64,000 nt of DNA from Gonapodya sp. JEL0774 (lineage: Eukaryota > Monoblepharomycota > Monoblepharidomycetes > Monoblepharidales > Gonapodyaceae): positions 1-64,000 of the forward strand of contig JADIIX010000048.1 of the NCBI GenBank assembly GCA_027604505.1, written 5' to 3'. Positions 12,901 to 24,926 of this stretch are shown here, piece by piece; the first letter of the stretch is position 1; each line of letters opens with the position of its first letter. The notes below the pieces were generated by a model. It worked only from the letters and a program-made list of their open reading frames with translations. It was not told where the DNA came from and searched no databases. A program made the position numbers and the translations under genes.

Positions 12901-15900
12901 CGTCAGCGAGGGCTAACGCTTCGTGTAGGAGTCTTATGAGCTCCTCTGTAAAATTGAGTAGATGGGGACGCAGGGACAAACAATACGTTATCGCATCGAT
13001 GTGACCAATCTGCAGAGGAATGGGTAAAGCTCTCAGTGGTTTTGAGAATATGGGGGAGAGAAAGCGCTCCCTAGCTGGGGTAAGCAATTCGGTGATTTCG
13101 GTTCCGGTGAGGTCATACAGTAGTTGAAGAGATGAGTGGATAGTCTCTCTGACAGTGCTGATGCGAGACAAATATTAGCAGCTCGGGGGTGAACCACACA
13201 CAGCGGTCGCAAACAAACCTGTTAGAATGTGAGAGCTCAGTAACTAAAAGACTAATAAGCTGGTTAAACTTGTGTTGCCTCTCCGGTTGAGTGTCGTCCG
13301 CATCGGCAGGTTGGTTACATATTTTCAGCACCTGCGACAAGGTCTGTTTTGCGTCTTCGACATTGCTGTTAGCAAACTCGGAAGTGTCCTTCAAAACGTA
13401 GAGTAATGCTTTAACAAAATCAATTTCATGGTCGTACGTCCACTTGAACCCAAGATCAAGCTGGGAGCTTAGTACTGAAATTCCCCAACATCCACCACTC
13501 TTTCGGTACCACTCTTGCTTGCAGCAGTATAGGCAGAACCGAAGAGCAAGAGATTTAAACACAGGTAGCTGGTCGACGGCAGCTTTGTGGCCAAGGAGCG
13601 CAGAGAGGGCTGTGTCATAAAACAGCTTGAGAACGCTCGTACCTATCTTCCGCATTTCCTTGTTCTCTGAAGTCATGACATCAACGAAAGACTCGACGAA
13701 CGCTTCCGTTTGAGGCGCTGCAGCGTCCAAATCTATCTCAAGGTTAGAAGGACCGTGATTCTTCTTCCCAAGAGTCAGGGATCTTAAAACTTTCTCCTCG
13801 ACGTGCAGTATCGCAAAATGCCGAACCACATTCTCTAGTAAGGGCAAGGCATGTTTTCGCAGCTCCTCGACGCCTGCAGCTAGCAGAAGTCCCGTCATCA
13901 CTTTCGTAACAATCCGCTCCTGTGCTTCCCTCTGACTGCGAGTCATTCCTTGATTAGGGGAAACTCTTGGGTCACTTGGATCTGGAGCCGGCGCAAGCAC
14001 ATCTTGTGTGTCAATTTCCATTCCGTCTCCCGAGATAACCTCATCCCTCCCTTCTGCCCCGCTCGTGGAGAAAGTCGAAGATTTCGCTTCCAAGGAGAGC
14101 AGATATCGTGCGACTGCATTTGACATTCTGAAACCAGTGTCCTGGTCACCACCGTCAGTGCTGAATACGAGGGACAAGCACCCCTTGAGAAAATTAAATG
14201 CCTGACAGAGCCCAGCAAATTAATCTCAACGCACGTTCAACACCTTGGCAAGCAAAACCTAGTTGCATACCTGCTCTTTGTAAAACCCGGAGTTCTCTCT
14301 GTAGTGTTGCAACGAAGGAATGTGTTCTTTCGACATCACTTGGTTGTTTAAGACCCGCAGTGCAAGATCGAGGACCGCATCAATGTTGAGCATTTCGTCC
14401 TTACTCGAAGGTAATGAACTAAAGTTCTGTCCAAGATCAAACTGAAGTCCGATTGTGAGGCCATAAATATCAGAATATGGCTTCTGCCTGAGAACCGCGG
14501 GATCCTTCAAGATACGTCGGTTTCTACCACCCAATTTTCCAAGAATCCGGAGAGTTGCGTGGCTATGACTGGGGTTATAAGGTGTGGGGCGAAGATGTCT
14601 AAAAAGCGCTTTCATCAGTTCGTTGATTATGGGTTGAAGAATCGGATCCAGGAATTCGTGTGTTAGATTGTCGATGCAGAGTTCAAGAGTGCGAAGGCCC
14701 TGGCTGACGAGCTCATTGCTTCCAAGGGCGAGTACGAGAGGCTTCATCAAAAAGTTTAAGTAAGGAAGCAATACCGACAACCGAACCGGGACGGTCAAAC
14801 AAAGTTCCACGAACAAATCTCGCATTGGACTCTTCTGCGAGTTCGCAAGAAGATTGTTCAAAACCTCCAGTAGCTCTTGCAAGAGAGGCAAAACCTCCTT
14901 GTATAGTAATTCGAATCGGCCCCCTCCAATGCTCCGAAAAAGTTGTCGCAACAAGATAAAGTAATTGATTGGTTCTTTGGCATTCCCTGCCATTTTCAGA
15001 CAAGTTCGGATTATGTTTCCCAGGTGCGGCTTGGTGTACACGGTGGACATTGAGAGTAAGATGGGTGTTTCAGAATCACAACGCAAAACAATGAAGCAAA
15101 CCTGAAGAACAATCTCATTTTTATCAGGAAAAACAGTGACGGCCATGAAGATAAGCTTGAACAGTCGAATCATAACAGATGCTTTAGGATCCCCTGCTCC
15201 GATGAGGTCCATACGATCGACAAGAAATCGGACGAGGATTCCCGAAAAGCTCGGTGATGGTCCAGCGTTCAGGAGGAAAAAATGAGGGAGTGCCAGGAGG
15301 GTTGTATTGATGGAGATTTGGTCCACCAGGAATCCAATATTGCATGAAAGAACCTCCAGGAAGATGGGTGCTTCAACGTGAGTGAATATGCTTGCAAATG
15401 CCTCCAGGACCTCTTTCTCGTCTTTCACCGTGGCTGCATTCGCTTGCACTTTCTCACCCGGCCTGGTCGATGTGCCGTCCGACCCCTCCATAAGGAAAAG
15501 TTCGAAACACTTAATTCCATCTTGGAAGATCTGCAAAAATATCCCGACCTCGTTCTCTGAAAAGCCGCGAGCAACACTGTTCCACGCTTCTTGCTCGCTC
15601 TGGGACTGGAGATGTTCTGGTGGATTCGGGTTGCTGTTTCGAATTGCTAGCAAGATCGTTTTAATTCCGGTGACGAGGTTCCGGAAGAGGAACTTCATCT
15701 CTGAATGTGAGAGTATGTGGGGATTCGCACAATTTCAATCCGTATGAAAACCAGAGGGAGCAAATAAGAATAAAAGTTGTTAAACGCACCTTTCACCACA
15801 TCATTCGAGGAGTCAAATGGACCTTGATAAGACTTGATTGGATGCAAAAATTCGAGTTCCAGGAACATATCAGGTTCCGGCACGAATGGGTCGTCCTCCG

Positions 15901-17992
15901 GCTTTTTGTTCGAGAGATTACGCCTACGGATGTTGTATTTCATGATCAATGGAAATGCGACGCTAATTGATGAGAGCTTCGTGGCAAAAGCGTCGAGGAT
16001 TTTTATCAACAATTTTCTCCCTATGTCATCGCCAAGACAGAACACTGAGAGAAACACTTCGTTCCGCGTAAATTGGGAACAAATGACGCACCCTCTTCCT
16101 TGGTTGGTGAGTTCTTGTCGATACAGTCAATTAAATTCAACAACAATTTGGAGCACATGGTCTGTATCTGTGGCGCAAAACTGAAGTCGTGCATATTGCG
16201 AGCGTACGTGTATACAATATGTGAGAGTTGCGTAGGCGAAAGCTCCATGCGGACGTGGTGAAGTAGGTCCGCAAGGAAGCTATGAGCTAGTGGCCTGCAC
16301 GGTGACCAACCTGTTGCACTCGGAGCACGGACGCAACCAGTGATAATGTGTCCTACCTCAGAATTTCTCGTGAAGTAACACCAGTTCCGACGACGACCTT
16401 CTCGTTGAGCAGTGTATCAATCCGTGGCACGAATGACGAGCGAAACTCGCTGGCCCATATGTGTCGAGTCGCCACGAGAAGTTCCTGCGTGGATTTCGTT
16501 GATTGTTAGCGATTTCGGTATAACTTAACCAGATGTGGTGCCAACGTCTGGATGGGTGCACGAGCAGAAGCTGCTCACCTTTCTGATCGTGGACATTTCC
16601 GGGGGGCAATCCTTCATCAAAGCCATGACACCGTCTGCAATTTTCGACTGGTATGGTTTCAACTGTGCGATGTAATTGCGCATGATGTACGCGATAAACG
16701 ATATGGTCTAGGAGTCAAGCGCCCAAAATATGCTCAGGTGATCTTTGAGATCAAAAGTAATCATTATACGAGAACCAATAAACCCACCTTTATTTGCATG
16801 CTCTTAAACTCTCCGTAAGCTCCTCGATTGCGAATGTTCGGGCTAACACCGACAAAAATATCACCCTTTTCGGCCGCCTCATCATGCGCTGTCCGTTGCG
16901 CGGAAGGTTGGAGGGCAAGCACCTGCCATGCAAAGAGCGAAGTTACGAGATGACAACCCCAAAAGCAAGGAATTCAAAGAGACAAGGAGGCGTTACACAC
17001 GTCGATGATTAGCGGCACAAACAGCCCAATCGTGTTCGCAGTCATCTTTTTGTACACCTGAAGCAGCATAACAATGTTGATCGGGCACTCTTTGAGCACC
17101 TTGAAGCTGTACAAGCTACGGGCCACCCAGCTTGGCTTATCGCGGTCCCGGTCAGAAAGACGATGATAGCCGAATATAACGTCAGATTCCCCAGGTGAGG
17201 AGCCAGATACATTCTGCGGGTTTGTCCCCAATGGTGGAGGCTGAATGGGTTCGGCGACAGTTCCGGAACGAATGATATTGATCACACAGCATGGCAAACA
17301 TGAATATAACATCCCAATTTGAATAGAGAATTTGCCCACCGCAAGAAAACATCGACACTCGCCTCTGGGCTACTTGGGTTCCACGTGATGTCAAACGTGT
17401 CGTTAACGGCTACCTCCATGTTCTTGTACATGACATGAACAACATCCAGAAGGGGCTGAACCTCATCTTCGAGAGCTTGTCTGTATGTCTTATGCATTTC
17501 CACAAGAGTGCGGAGACATATGGCGGCGTTGTCCTCGTTATCGTGCTGGAGGACCACCAGTAGTGTCTGAGCTATCCTCAGGGCATGATCCTTGAATGCA
17601 TCATGAGGGGGAAATCGCGAAAGTACTTCTAGCGTCTGATTCCGAAGTCTATGTACATCGGTGTTGGAATTGATGGTAGGTGTGGTTTCGTTCAGGATGG
17701 ATTCGAATGCTGGGATTAGCACCGTGAGCAGGGCCTGATAGTCAGCTGTTTGAAAGAGCTCAAGCGATTCCTTGATACCGGCCACAATTCCCAGCTTCAA
17801 CGATATCTCTTCAAGTTATTTTAATAATGTTTTCAGCGGAAAATATAGTGAGTCACGATTGTATAGTAAAGTGAGTAGTGAGCTCTGAGAACGCATCCTT
17901 GCGAGTTTCTACCACTCACCGAGCGAAGGGTCTAACAGCTCATTCGCCGCACCCGTCATCTCGGCGGTCGAAGTAATTCGAGCTGATACCAT
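3957..17992 (-). CDS. TRA1: Tra1/TRRAP, giant pseudokinase scaffold of SAGA and NuA4
   Basis: Tra1 is the PI3K-related pseudokinase that binds transcription activators and recruits the SAGA and NuA4 histone acetyltransferase complexes in the nucleus. The gene has many exons. The N-terminal HEAT repeats run from the ATG at 17992 (first exon to 17920) through about 9.5 kb. FAT follows at about 9.2-6.9 kb, including the family block [15 protein letters not shown] near 7.66 kb. The kinase-like domain spans about 5.6-4.2 kb, with [39 protein letters not shown] and [10 protein letters not shown]. The FATC tail is in the last exon (4070-3957), reading [13 protein letters not shown] then stop. That exon is easily missed because the preceding frame hits a TAA-like end at 4147; the intron is 4173-4071. 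In place of the kinase loop GDRHxxN it has GIGPRFPIR, so it is catalytically dead, as in all Tra1 proteins. A Gln/Ser-rich linker lies near 6.45-6.7 kb. Expected length is about 3,700-4,000 residues, normal for the family. Confidence 0.95.
14185..14328. repeat. Source copy of a duplicated TRA1 exon-intron-exon segment
   Basis: This 144-bp stretch of TRA1 contains one whole 69-nt intron (14270-14202 on the minus strand, donor CAG/GTATGC, acceptor TCAG/GCATTT) with exon on both sides. A diverged copy lies at 18284-18443 in the same orientation. Confidence 0.85.
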
Positions 17993-18283
17993 GATGCTGA
18001 GGTGATGTTGGTGCAGAGGTGAAGAAGCAGACGAATCTGTCCAGTGAGACACCCCAGAACGGGCAGCGGTCGATCAACCCAGCACAGCGAGTAAGTAAGG
18101 GACCGCAAAACCGGGGGAATGCTGAGTTAGTGGATCGATGTGTCCATCACGGTTTGTATCGTGCGAGGTCCACCTGAAGCGTGCGCATCCACAGCACATT
18201 CCGCCAAAATGAACTGACTTCAGTTGTCTTGTTTCAATCTCAATATCACAGCTGAGCACTAAAGAAGCGAAATGCACTTTTTA

Positions 18284-18443
18284 TTGAGAAAATTAAATGC
18301 CCGAAGAGACCAACAAAATTAATGAGAACGCACGTTAAACACCTTGGCAAGCACAACCTAGTTGCATAACTGCTTTTTGTAAAACCCGGAGTTCTCCCTG
18401 TAGTGTTGCAACGAGTGTTGCAACGAACGAAGGAATGTGTTCT
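18284..18443. repeat. Decayed duplicate of a TRA1 internal segment, upstream of TRA1
   Basis: Aligned with 14185-14328 it shows about 17 mismatches over 144 bases (roughly 88% identity), plus a 16-base insertion. The insertion arose around a tandem doubling of the 12-mer GTGTTGCAACGA. It carries the TRA1 intron too, so it came from DNA and not from a spliced transcript. In the copy, donor GTATGC reads TTATGC and acceptor CAG reads CGG, so both splice sites are lost. It begins about 290 bp upstream of the TRA1 start codon, in what should be the promoter region. Confidence 0.85.
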
Positions 18444-18533
18444 CATCAGTACTGGGTTGTGCAAGACCTCGCTTGGTGGCCTCGCGTCCCTCACCTCCTG
18501 TACAGCACGCATCATCCCGCCCATTTCCCATCT

Positions 18534-19082
18534 ATGGCAGAACGCAATACCACGCTTTATCTTGCGGCTTGGGGGGCCACAGGGGTGTGTTTTTTTACTC
18601 TGCCAATTCTCCCATACCATCCAATACTTGTTTCCCCCTCCAATCACTGACACCAACATCCCTCCCTCCATCCAATGCCATCCCGTTGATTAGGTCTTCG
18701 TGCGTGCATTTTCGCTTGCATTGCAACGGAGACCCTACTTTGAGGGTTCGTAGCCTTGAAAACTCCCCTTGGATGGCATTCACTCACTGTCCGCCCTCAC
18801 TCTGTCTTACTCTATATCCACGCTACATTCGCTCTTGAACCCTCTTCATTCTGTCAACTCAACGGTGCATGTCTTGATTCTGTCCGAAAATGCGTATGTG
18901 CCATCATCTCAGGACCACACACTCACGTCCTCTCCGCAAGCGCAGCTGTGCTCCTCGGTTATAATATCCGCTCCTACCGTGAGAAACAACTGGCCAGATT
19001 GGATGCTCAGCGCCTTCGTCTGGTGGAGCGACGGGCAAGAACAGCAGGAGAGGCTGGTGAAGCCCATCATGCAACCCACTAG
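18534..19082 (+). CDS. Possible small single-pass membrane protein
   Basis: A tentative two-exon gene. The ATG at 18534 starts a short hydrophobic reading (LYLAAWGATGV). If a GTGTTT donor near 18585 is joined to an acceptor ending CCGCAAG near 18948, the frame continues as AAVLLGYNIRSYREKQLARLDAQRLRLVERR and ends at a stop at 19080-19082. The result is about 64 residues with one transmembrane helix followed by a long basic amphipathic helix. That layout is common among small mitochondrial inner-membrane and assembly proteins, but I cannot name a family. The intron would be long for this genome (about 360 nt), which lowers confidence. The region may also hold 5' UTR of the PIN-domain gene. Confidence 0.3.
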
Positions 19083-19352
19083 GGTGGAACGATTCGATGT
19101 TAAGACTACCGTGTTCGCTCTGAACTCCTGGACAAATCTGTCGAATGGATTGCCCATCTCTGAAGCTCCGTTTGGTTGGGGTCGATGATGTAATCACGAA
19201 CTTATGCAGTAGCAAACAATAGCAGTGGCAAATGAGAGCATTCACCTTACACTGAATATCACATTTTGCCCGTCCCCGTGAGCAGGTTCTCACTTCTATC
19301 CTCAAACTGCCTCTCCTTTATCCGTTGCTCGAGGTTGGTTGCACCGGAAACA

Positions 19353-22200
19353 ATGAGCCAAACTCCCAACACGCCTCACCACAGTAGACCTCCAACGAAT
19401 CTGTTTAGTACGACCTCACTTGCTGCCGAGAGTTCCTTCGCTCCACAGCCTCTCTCCTCGACCCCCGCGGATGTGCCCAACGGATCTCTGGCAGACGCCC
19501 TCGCCGAAGCGATCGGCGACGATGAGTTTCCAATGATTGGATCTGTGCAAAACTCAGCGGAGGCCGTTTCTCGACCTGAGGAGCTTGTTTTGTCGGCAGC
19601 GGTTGGGTCTCCAGTGGGGCTGCTAGACACCACGACGGCGTTGTCATCCCAGCACTTAAACGCTCTGCCCGCGGCTGCCCGTTTTGTGACGGACACAGCC
19701 ACCCTCATTGAAAGGCTCGATGTTGTTCGCCTCCTCCTAGAATCCCGTCGACCCATCGCCGTCCCTGCGCGCGTTGCACGGGAACTCGCCGGCATGGCCC
19801 GACTGAACGACGCCGCCGCCGCTACCGCTGTATCCTTCATTCAGCACGAAGCGTTTACTCGACGATCGTGGGTGACGGGAGCGGGTAAGCGGGATGACGT
19901 GTCGCTGCTCAAACGTACGTTTGTCAGCTCAAGCAAGCCCAGTGCGGACGAAGCAGCGAGAGAGAGGGACCCCGCCGCGCAGAAAGGCTTATTCCTCCAG
20001 TATCGCTCGCGTGTACTTCAAAAATGGGACGCTATGATGGCAGAAGACGCGAGTGTGCCCACCGAAGATGCCATTCTGGAGGTATGCCTTAACACCGGGT
20101 CAAGTGGTCCTTCAGTAGCAGGGAGCACGCGCAGTCTCATTGGAAATGGAAACAATAACGCCATCCAAGACTTTCAAAGGTCCCGGTCGCCCTCACCTGT
20201 GTTCCTTCTCACTAGGGATAAACGGCTACTCCAGAAAGCAAAAGTCAAGGGGATTACCACCATCGCCCCAGAAGATCTCGCTCGCCTCCTCCACGAGACT
20301 CAGCTACAATCCCAGTCTGTAGAACGGGCTCAGTTGTCCTCCACTGCTCCGCCCGAAGTCTTGGTGCCTGCAACAGTCGCTGTCTCGCCATCAACCATTC
20401 AACAGAGTCAAACAACAACCACCGCCGTCACAACGCAAGCCACTGTCACCACCCGTCGCGTATTCGGGCGACTGGAACGCCCACCATCTGTTGCGTCTGA
20501 TTTGTCGCAGACCAGTGACGGAGACAGTTTGGTCACTGCTCCCGAATCACAATCTCCGCCTGAGACCTTCACGAATTCTGGCGAGCAAAAGAGGTTAGGA
20601 TCTGGTGGTGGTGGACCGAGTGACGCAATCAAGGGTCGTAACCGGTCCGGTTCACGGGACAAACGGCGCCCCTCCTTCGCGTCGGCGAGGTCCATTACCA
20701 CTGGAGAATTCTTCACTCCCTTCTCCATGACACCACTCGCCCCACCAGATGATGAAACACCGTCGGCCACGTCTCTCACCTCTTCCGACCCTACTCGAAC
20801 GCCCACGGATGCTGATGGTCGTGATACCGTCACGAGTTCTCCCCCAGTGGTGCCCACTCCCCAATCATCGCCGCCAAACAGACCCCCCGAACCCTTCAAA
20901 CCCACCACGACTGTCTCAGAACCTTTCTCTCTCGCCGCGCTCACGTCCTGGCTTCCTCCCGCACCGGTATTTTCAGCCTTCGACGTATTTGGCCTGCACC
21001 ACCCGTTACCACCATCGCCCAGCCGACCCTTGTCATCGACGAACTCAAGTCCATCGACTCCTGCTGGACTGAGGACCCTGCGAGCGTGGACGCCTGTTCT
21101 TGCACAAGGCGATTCAAGTCTCGGCAAGGAAAACGTGAAAGAATCCACTCTTGATACAGAGAAGGATGTCGCGCGAGAAAAACTGGAGCGGCATGGGTTT
21201 GTGACCGTGCACGATGGAAGCCGGGGAAGCGGGGACGGTGAAGGAACGGTCAGGGGTCATGGGGACGGGCGCAGTCAGGATCTGTTGACGCAGTTGAAGG
21301 GGATTGAGACGGTGGGTTGTGGATGTATGTGTATTGTGTTTTGGTGGTGTGTTTGCTCCTCTCTTGTAACTCTTGCCGACCATTTCTCGTGTGTGTCTAG
21401 TTCGACCCAATCCTCCGACCACAGACCCAGAGCCCGCTCTCCTTAACGAGTTTCTTCCGTGCAGCCGCTGGGACTCCGGCATCCATACAAGAGGAGTTAC
21501 CATGTGAGTTTTTGGGCCGAGGTCTCGGAGTTGTTCTGGGGAGGCTCCCCAGAACACTTCGACGCGTGTGTCAGGGGGATGACCGGTTGCATCCACCACG
21601 CAACTGACGACCGAAACGAACTTCCATTTCTGTCTCGCCAGTTACGCTCGATCCTGAACCCCTCATGAACATTGTGGCGGGCGTGCAGGCGCATATGAAG
21701 TCATGTGCGGAAGTGGTATCGGCGGATCAAGTGCGTGTGGTTGTGACGATTGTGTAGCCCCAACGGACCCCCGTACCACCGTTTTCCGCGATCCCTCTAC
21801 CCCCCACCACACCCACAAGACGACTCTGATGACTGTTCTCACCGACACCTCGATCCACACCACGAAGCTATCCAACTCCATCTCCTCCCGCGTCACGACC
21901 GCGCGGAACCACGCCGTGTCCCTTGATTCTCTTTCAAGTCTTCGTACGCACGCGAGCAAGACGCGTTCCCTGGTGGAGCGTGTCCTCTCCGAAGTGGAAA
22001 AATGCGAGCGGTTGTTGCCCGAGCACGAGCGGATGGCGCTGGTGGACGGGGGAGGGAGGTGGGCGAAGCTGAGGGAGCTGGTCTCAGGGGAGCACGTGGT
22101 GGTGGTGGAGGACGGGCGAGGGGGGGAACAAAGGGCTCATGGGGAAGTGATGTCGTTTCCGGCGGTTGTGGGGGCGTGGATGGGATTGGGGAGTAGCTGA
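19353..22200 (+). CDS. PIN-domain protein (SMG6/Swt1-type nuclease fold)
   Basis: PIN domains are Mg/Mn-dependent single-strand RNases acting in RNA quality control. Here the fold starts about residue 110: FVTDTATLIERL (first acidic strand), VPARVARELAGM (conserved Glu), PTEDAILEVCL (third acidic position) and VFLLTRDKRLLQKA (fourth acidic position). The usual DTN of the first motif reads DTA, though the catalytic Asp is kept. A long Ser/Thr/Pro-rich region follows. Four exons fit in phase: 19353-21311, 21401-21504, 21642-21730 and 21868-22200. The last gives a helical, probably coiled-coil C-terminus (VERVLSEVEKCERLLPEHERM). The start at 19353 (MSQTPNTPHH) has a good context (AAACAATGA); an in-frame ATG at 19266 would add 29 residues. 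Assignment to Swt1 or SMG5/6 is open, since the TPR-like region of SMG5-7 is absent. Confidence 0.72.
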
Positions 22201-22827
22201 TGTTAATCTGGGTCCCCGCTAGAAATCCACGAAGGCGTTGGTTGACTTTTGCTCTTCGTTTTTTGAGATACCCTGCCATCGCTTGGTTTTACTTGTCGTC
22301 CTGCGATGTGTATAGAATCGAATTGGTTCGAGGAACATTCACGAATGCCATTTGTGGTCGACAGCGGGAGTTACAACGAAAGAGGAAGGAGGGAGGCGCA
22401 CACCGTCGTGAGCACGGGGAAAATGTACATCAAGACATATACATATGATAGTTGTTTGCCCGTCTGTATGGACTTTTGGGTATCACTTTGCTTGTCAATA
22501 TTTCACCTTCACTGTTCGTGCAGACACCACGGAAAAGCCCCCGCGCGGCCGCCGCCACCACTGGTGTGGGCATGCGCATAGGATCTGCCCGTGCCAGTGC
22601 CAGTACCTTTTGTCTGTGTGGTTGGTGTCGGCGAGATTACGCTTGAAATTGGTGGAGGTGGTAGGTGATGGGTGAGCAGAGGGTGCCTTCCTTATGCAAG
22701 CGAGCACAGTCCCTGGTCAGGAAGGTGAAGTTTGATGTTGTGAGAATGAGCTGGGTCACCGGTTATAGAGGACGTTACGTGGAGGGGTGAGAGGAGTGAG
22801 GGGCTGTGACTGGGACTGAGCCTGAGA
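22201..22827. other. Intergenic stretch, no gene seen
   Basis: This lies between the PIN-domain gene and the SUZ-domain gene, which converge here. Only short overlapping frames without family resemblance occur. It probably holds the two 3' UTRs. Confidence 0.5.
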
Positions 22828-23330
22828 TTAGGAGGATGGATCGCCAAAAATTCTGAGTCTTGCGTTGGCGTAAGCGATTTCGCGTTCTGCGAGTGTCATG
22901 GGCTGCCTTGGTGGCGGGGGTGCGGTGGACGTCGTGGACGTGGATGGGTGGTGGGATTGGGCGGGCGGGGGAGAAGGAGAAGCCGGAGTGCGAGTGGAAG
23001 AGGGCGCGGGGTCGCGCTTGAGGAGGGAGACTTGTTTCTGTATTTGGAACGAGGGAAGATTTGGGTTTGAAGGGACGACGGTGATTGGAGCGCTTTGAGA
23101 GGGAGGGAAGAGGAGGAAGAAGGGGATACAAAGAAGCGCGATGAGAGGGCGGGGAAAGAAGAGGGGAGGAATCGGAGAGGGAACAAAGCGTACATTGACT
23201 GGGCGAATGAGATATTAGAATAATTTGGTGGTTGCTGTTGCGTCTGGATTTTGTTCTTGGACGGAGTTATTTGGATTTCTGGTGCGTTTTCCCAGTCCTC
23301 CATGTTGTCGCTGTCAGTGGAATCGGACAT
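22828..23330 (-). CDS. SUZ-domain protein, SZRD1-like
   Basis: Two exons: 23330-23194 and 23092-22828, joined across a 101-nt GT-AG intron (donor GTACGC, acceptor CAAAG), phase 2. The 133-residue product begins MSDSTDSDNMEDWENAPEI, matching the acidic Trp-containing start of SZRD1. It then has SFQIQKQVSLLKRDP, the stretch before the SUZ motif, and a Pro/Ser-rich linker. It ends with LAEREIAYANARLRIFG, a clear SUZ domain (family pattern REAxYAxARxRIFG). SUZ domains bind RNA. The animal homologue is a small protein of about 150 residues, so the length fits. The SUZ-C tail seen in animals is missing, because the stop follows five residues after IFG. An in-frame ATG upstream at 23435 is possible but gives an unconserved leader. 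Confidence 0.8.
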
Positions 23331-23965
23331 CGTCTGTTGTGTGGGAGGGAGACTGGAAGTTTCCCACGGAGTGCGTGTTCGGATGCTGGCTGTGGCATCC
23401 TCGTGAGCGGGACCAGAGAACCACAAATTACACAAATTTCTGCTGATGTGTCTGATTTGATAGATCCAATTCCGGGATGAACATAGGAAACAGTTGTGGC
23501 CAGCTAATTAACAATATCGTATCTTAGCACTCCCGTAGAAATGAAAACGTAGCTGCAATCTCCGTCCCACCTGAACACTGTTCACTTTTGGCGCACCCAT
23601 CAAAGAGCATTGCGCTCAAGATGACCAATTTTGTTGGGGCTGAAGCACATCCTTCAAAACTGACCAAATTATGTGGACTGATGGGTGGCTTGCCAGTGGA
23701 ACGACATATTAACCCAACCTTTGTACTCTGGAGGGAATTGATCATTGACAAATGTGGCCATGGAGAAAACATTGAGTTTTGGAACGGACTAGAGAAGTTC
23801 CTCAGAATGTTAAAGACGTGCTGATGAAATGTTATGCCTCAATGAACGTGTGAAGAGTGTCAATGACGACACATATTGTGGAGAGAGCCCCACCTTAAGT
23901 CGACCTCCGTCTCAAATATACAAGAAAGCCTCCGTTCCTTCCGCGATAAAAAAGCTTAACGTATC
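23331..23965. other. Divergent intergenic region with an unexplained ORF fragment
   Basis: This region lies between the minus-strand SUZ gene and the plus-strand Arg/Glu-rich gene, so promoters in both directions are expected. It is AT-richer than its surroundings. A plus-strand open frame at 23588-23824 (containing VLWRELIIDKCGHGENIEFW) reads like protein but matches nothing I know and has no clear splice partners. It could be a mobile-element remnant. Confidence 0.35.
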
Positions 23966-24926
23966 ATGCTCTTAGCAGGAGCCAGATCAACAGTGAGAGC
24001 ACCCTTCACTCAATTGCGTCACCCAACACTTCCCCCCCCCGTTAATCCCTCGTCCGCTGATCCACCTCAGAAAGCACACCAAAGGCGACACAGGACGAAA
24101 TCCGGCCACAGGATGCTCTATGATGAGCAGGTTGCACCCTCACCTGCCTCAGAACCGCGTTTGACCACTGGGACTCGCTCCTCAAGAGGCGTCGTGGTCC
24201 GTGAAGACACTCTCCATTCGTACAGAGGAACCATGACAAGTACACTAGCAAGGCTGAGTTCGGATGACGAAGAGGATGATAGTGAAGAGGGGTTTTTCAG
24301 GCAAGCTGCCCCGAATGCCAACCGATCTTCAATCCAATGGTGACATCTTGTGAGCACTCATTTGAGTATTCTTTTGTGTTTGTTTTGCACACAGGTCCCA
24401 GCCTTCCAATTATTTTGGGAGGCGGGGAGAAACGTGGGAACAGCGACACCCAAATCTGGCAGAACCCGACGAAAAAGATCAGGAGAGAAGGGATGCGGAA
24501 CAAAAGCATCGTACAGAACGACTCAACAGGAGAAGGAATGAGGGTGAGCGGTGGGAACAGGAGCGATGGGAACGTGATCAGAGGGCAATGAGGAATGCGG
24601 AGCAGATGCGGGTGGAGAGAAGCGTGAGAGGGGAGAGGGGCAGGAAAAGGGAGAGAGAGTCCGAATCTGAGTGGGAGAGGGACACAAACGAGCACGAGAG
24701 GAGAAATAGGGAGTGGGAGAGGAAGAGGGAGAGGGAGAGGGAGGAGCAGAAGGTGCGGGAGAGGGAGAGGGGGCGAGAGGGCGAGGGGGCGAGAGGGCGA
24801 GAGGGCGAGAGCAGGAGCGAGAGGGAGGAGCGGAAGGAAAGGGAGTGGGAGTGGGAGAAGGAGAGGGAGAGGACAGAGTGGAAGGAGATGGAGATGAGGA
24901 GGGAGGAGAGAGACGAAGACGAGTGA
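23966..24926 (+). CDS. Arg/Glu-rich low-complexity protein
   Basis: Two blocks join in phase: about 23966-24341 and about 24396-24926. The intron is short, with donor GTGACA and acceptor TTTTGCACACAG, and re-forms the Trp codon in RSSIQW-SQPSNYFGRR. The N-terminal part is basic and Pro-rich, then acidic (SSDDEEDDSEEGFF). The C-terminal part is an almost pure Arg/Glu helix with repeats such as WERKRERERE and GAREGREGE, expected to form a single long charged helix or coiled coil as in many RNA-processing proteins. No domain is recognised. The start is uncertain, and the 3' end may continue, since GTGAGA occurs at the stop. It is not excluded that this is a 5' part of the DUF4050 gene at 27.2 kb, which has a similar charged stretch. 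Confidence 0.5.

Noticed and set aside
20408-21148. Minus-strand 246-codon frame inside the PIN-domain gene
   Set aside because: Shadow of a Ser/Thr/Pro-rich coding stretch; the plus strand has the PIN motifs and consistent splicing.
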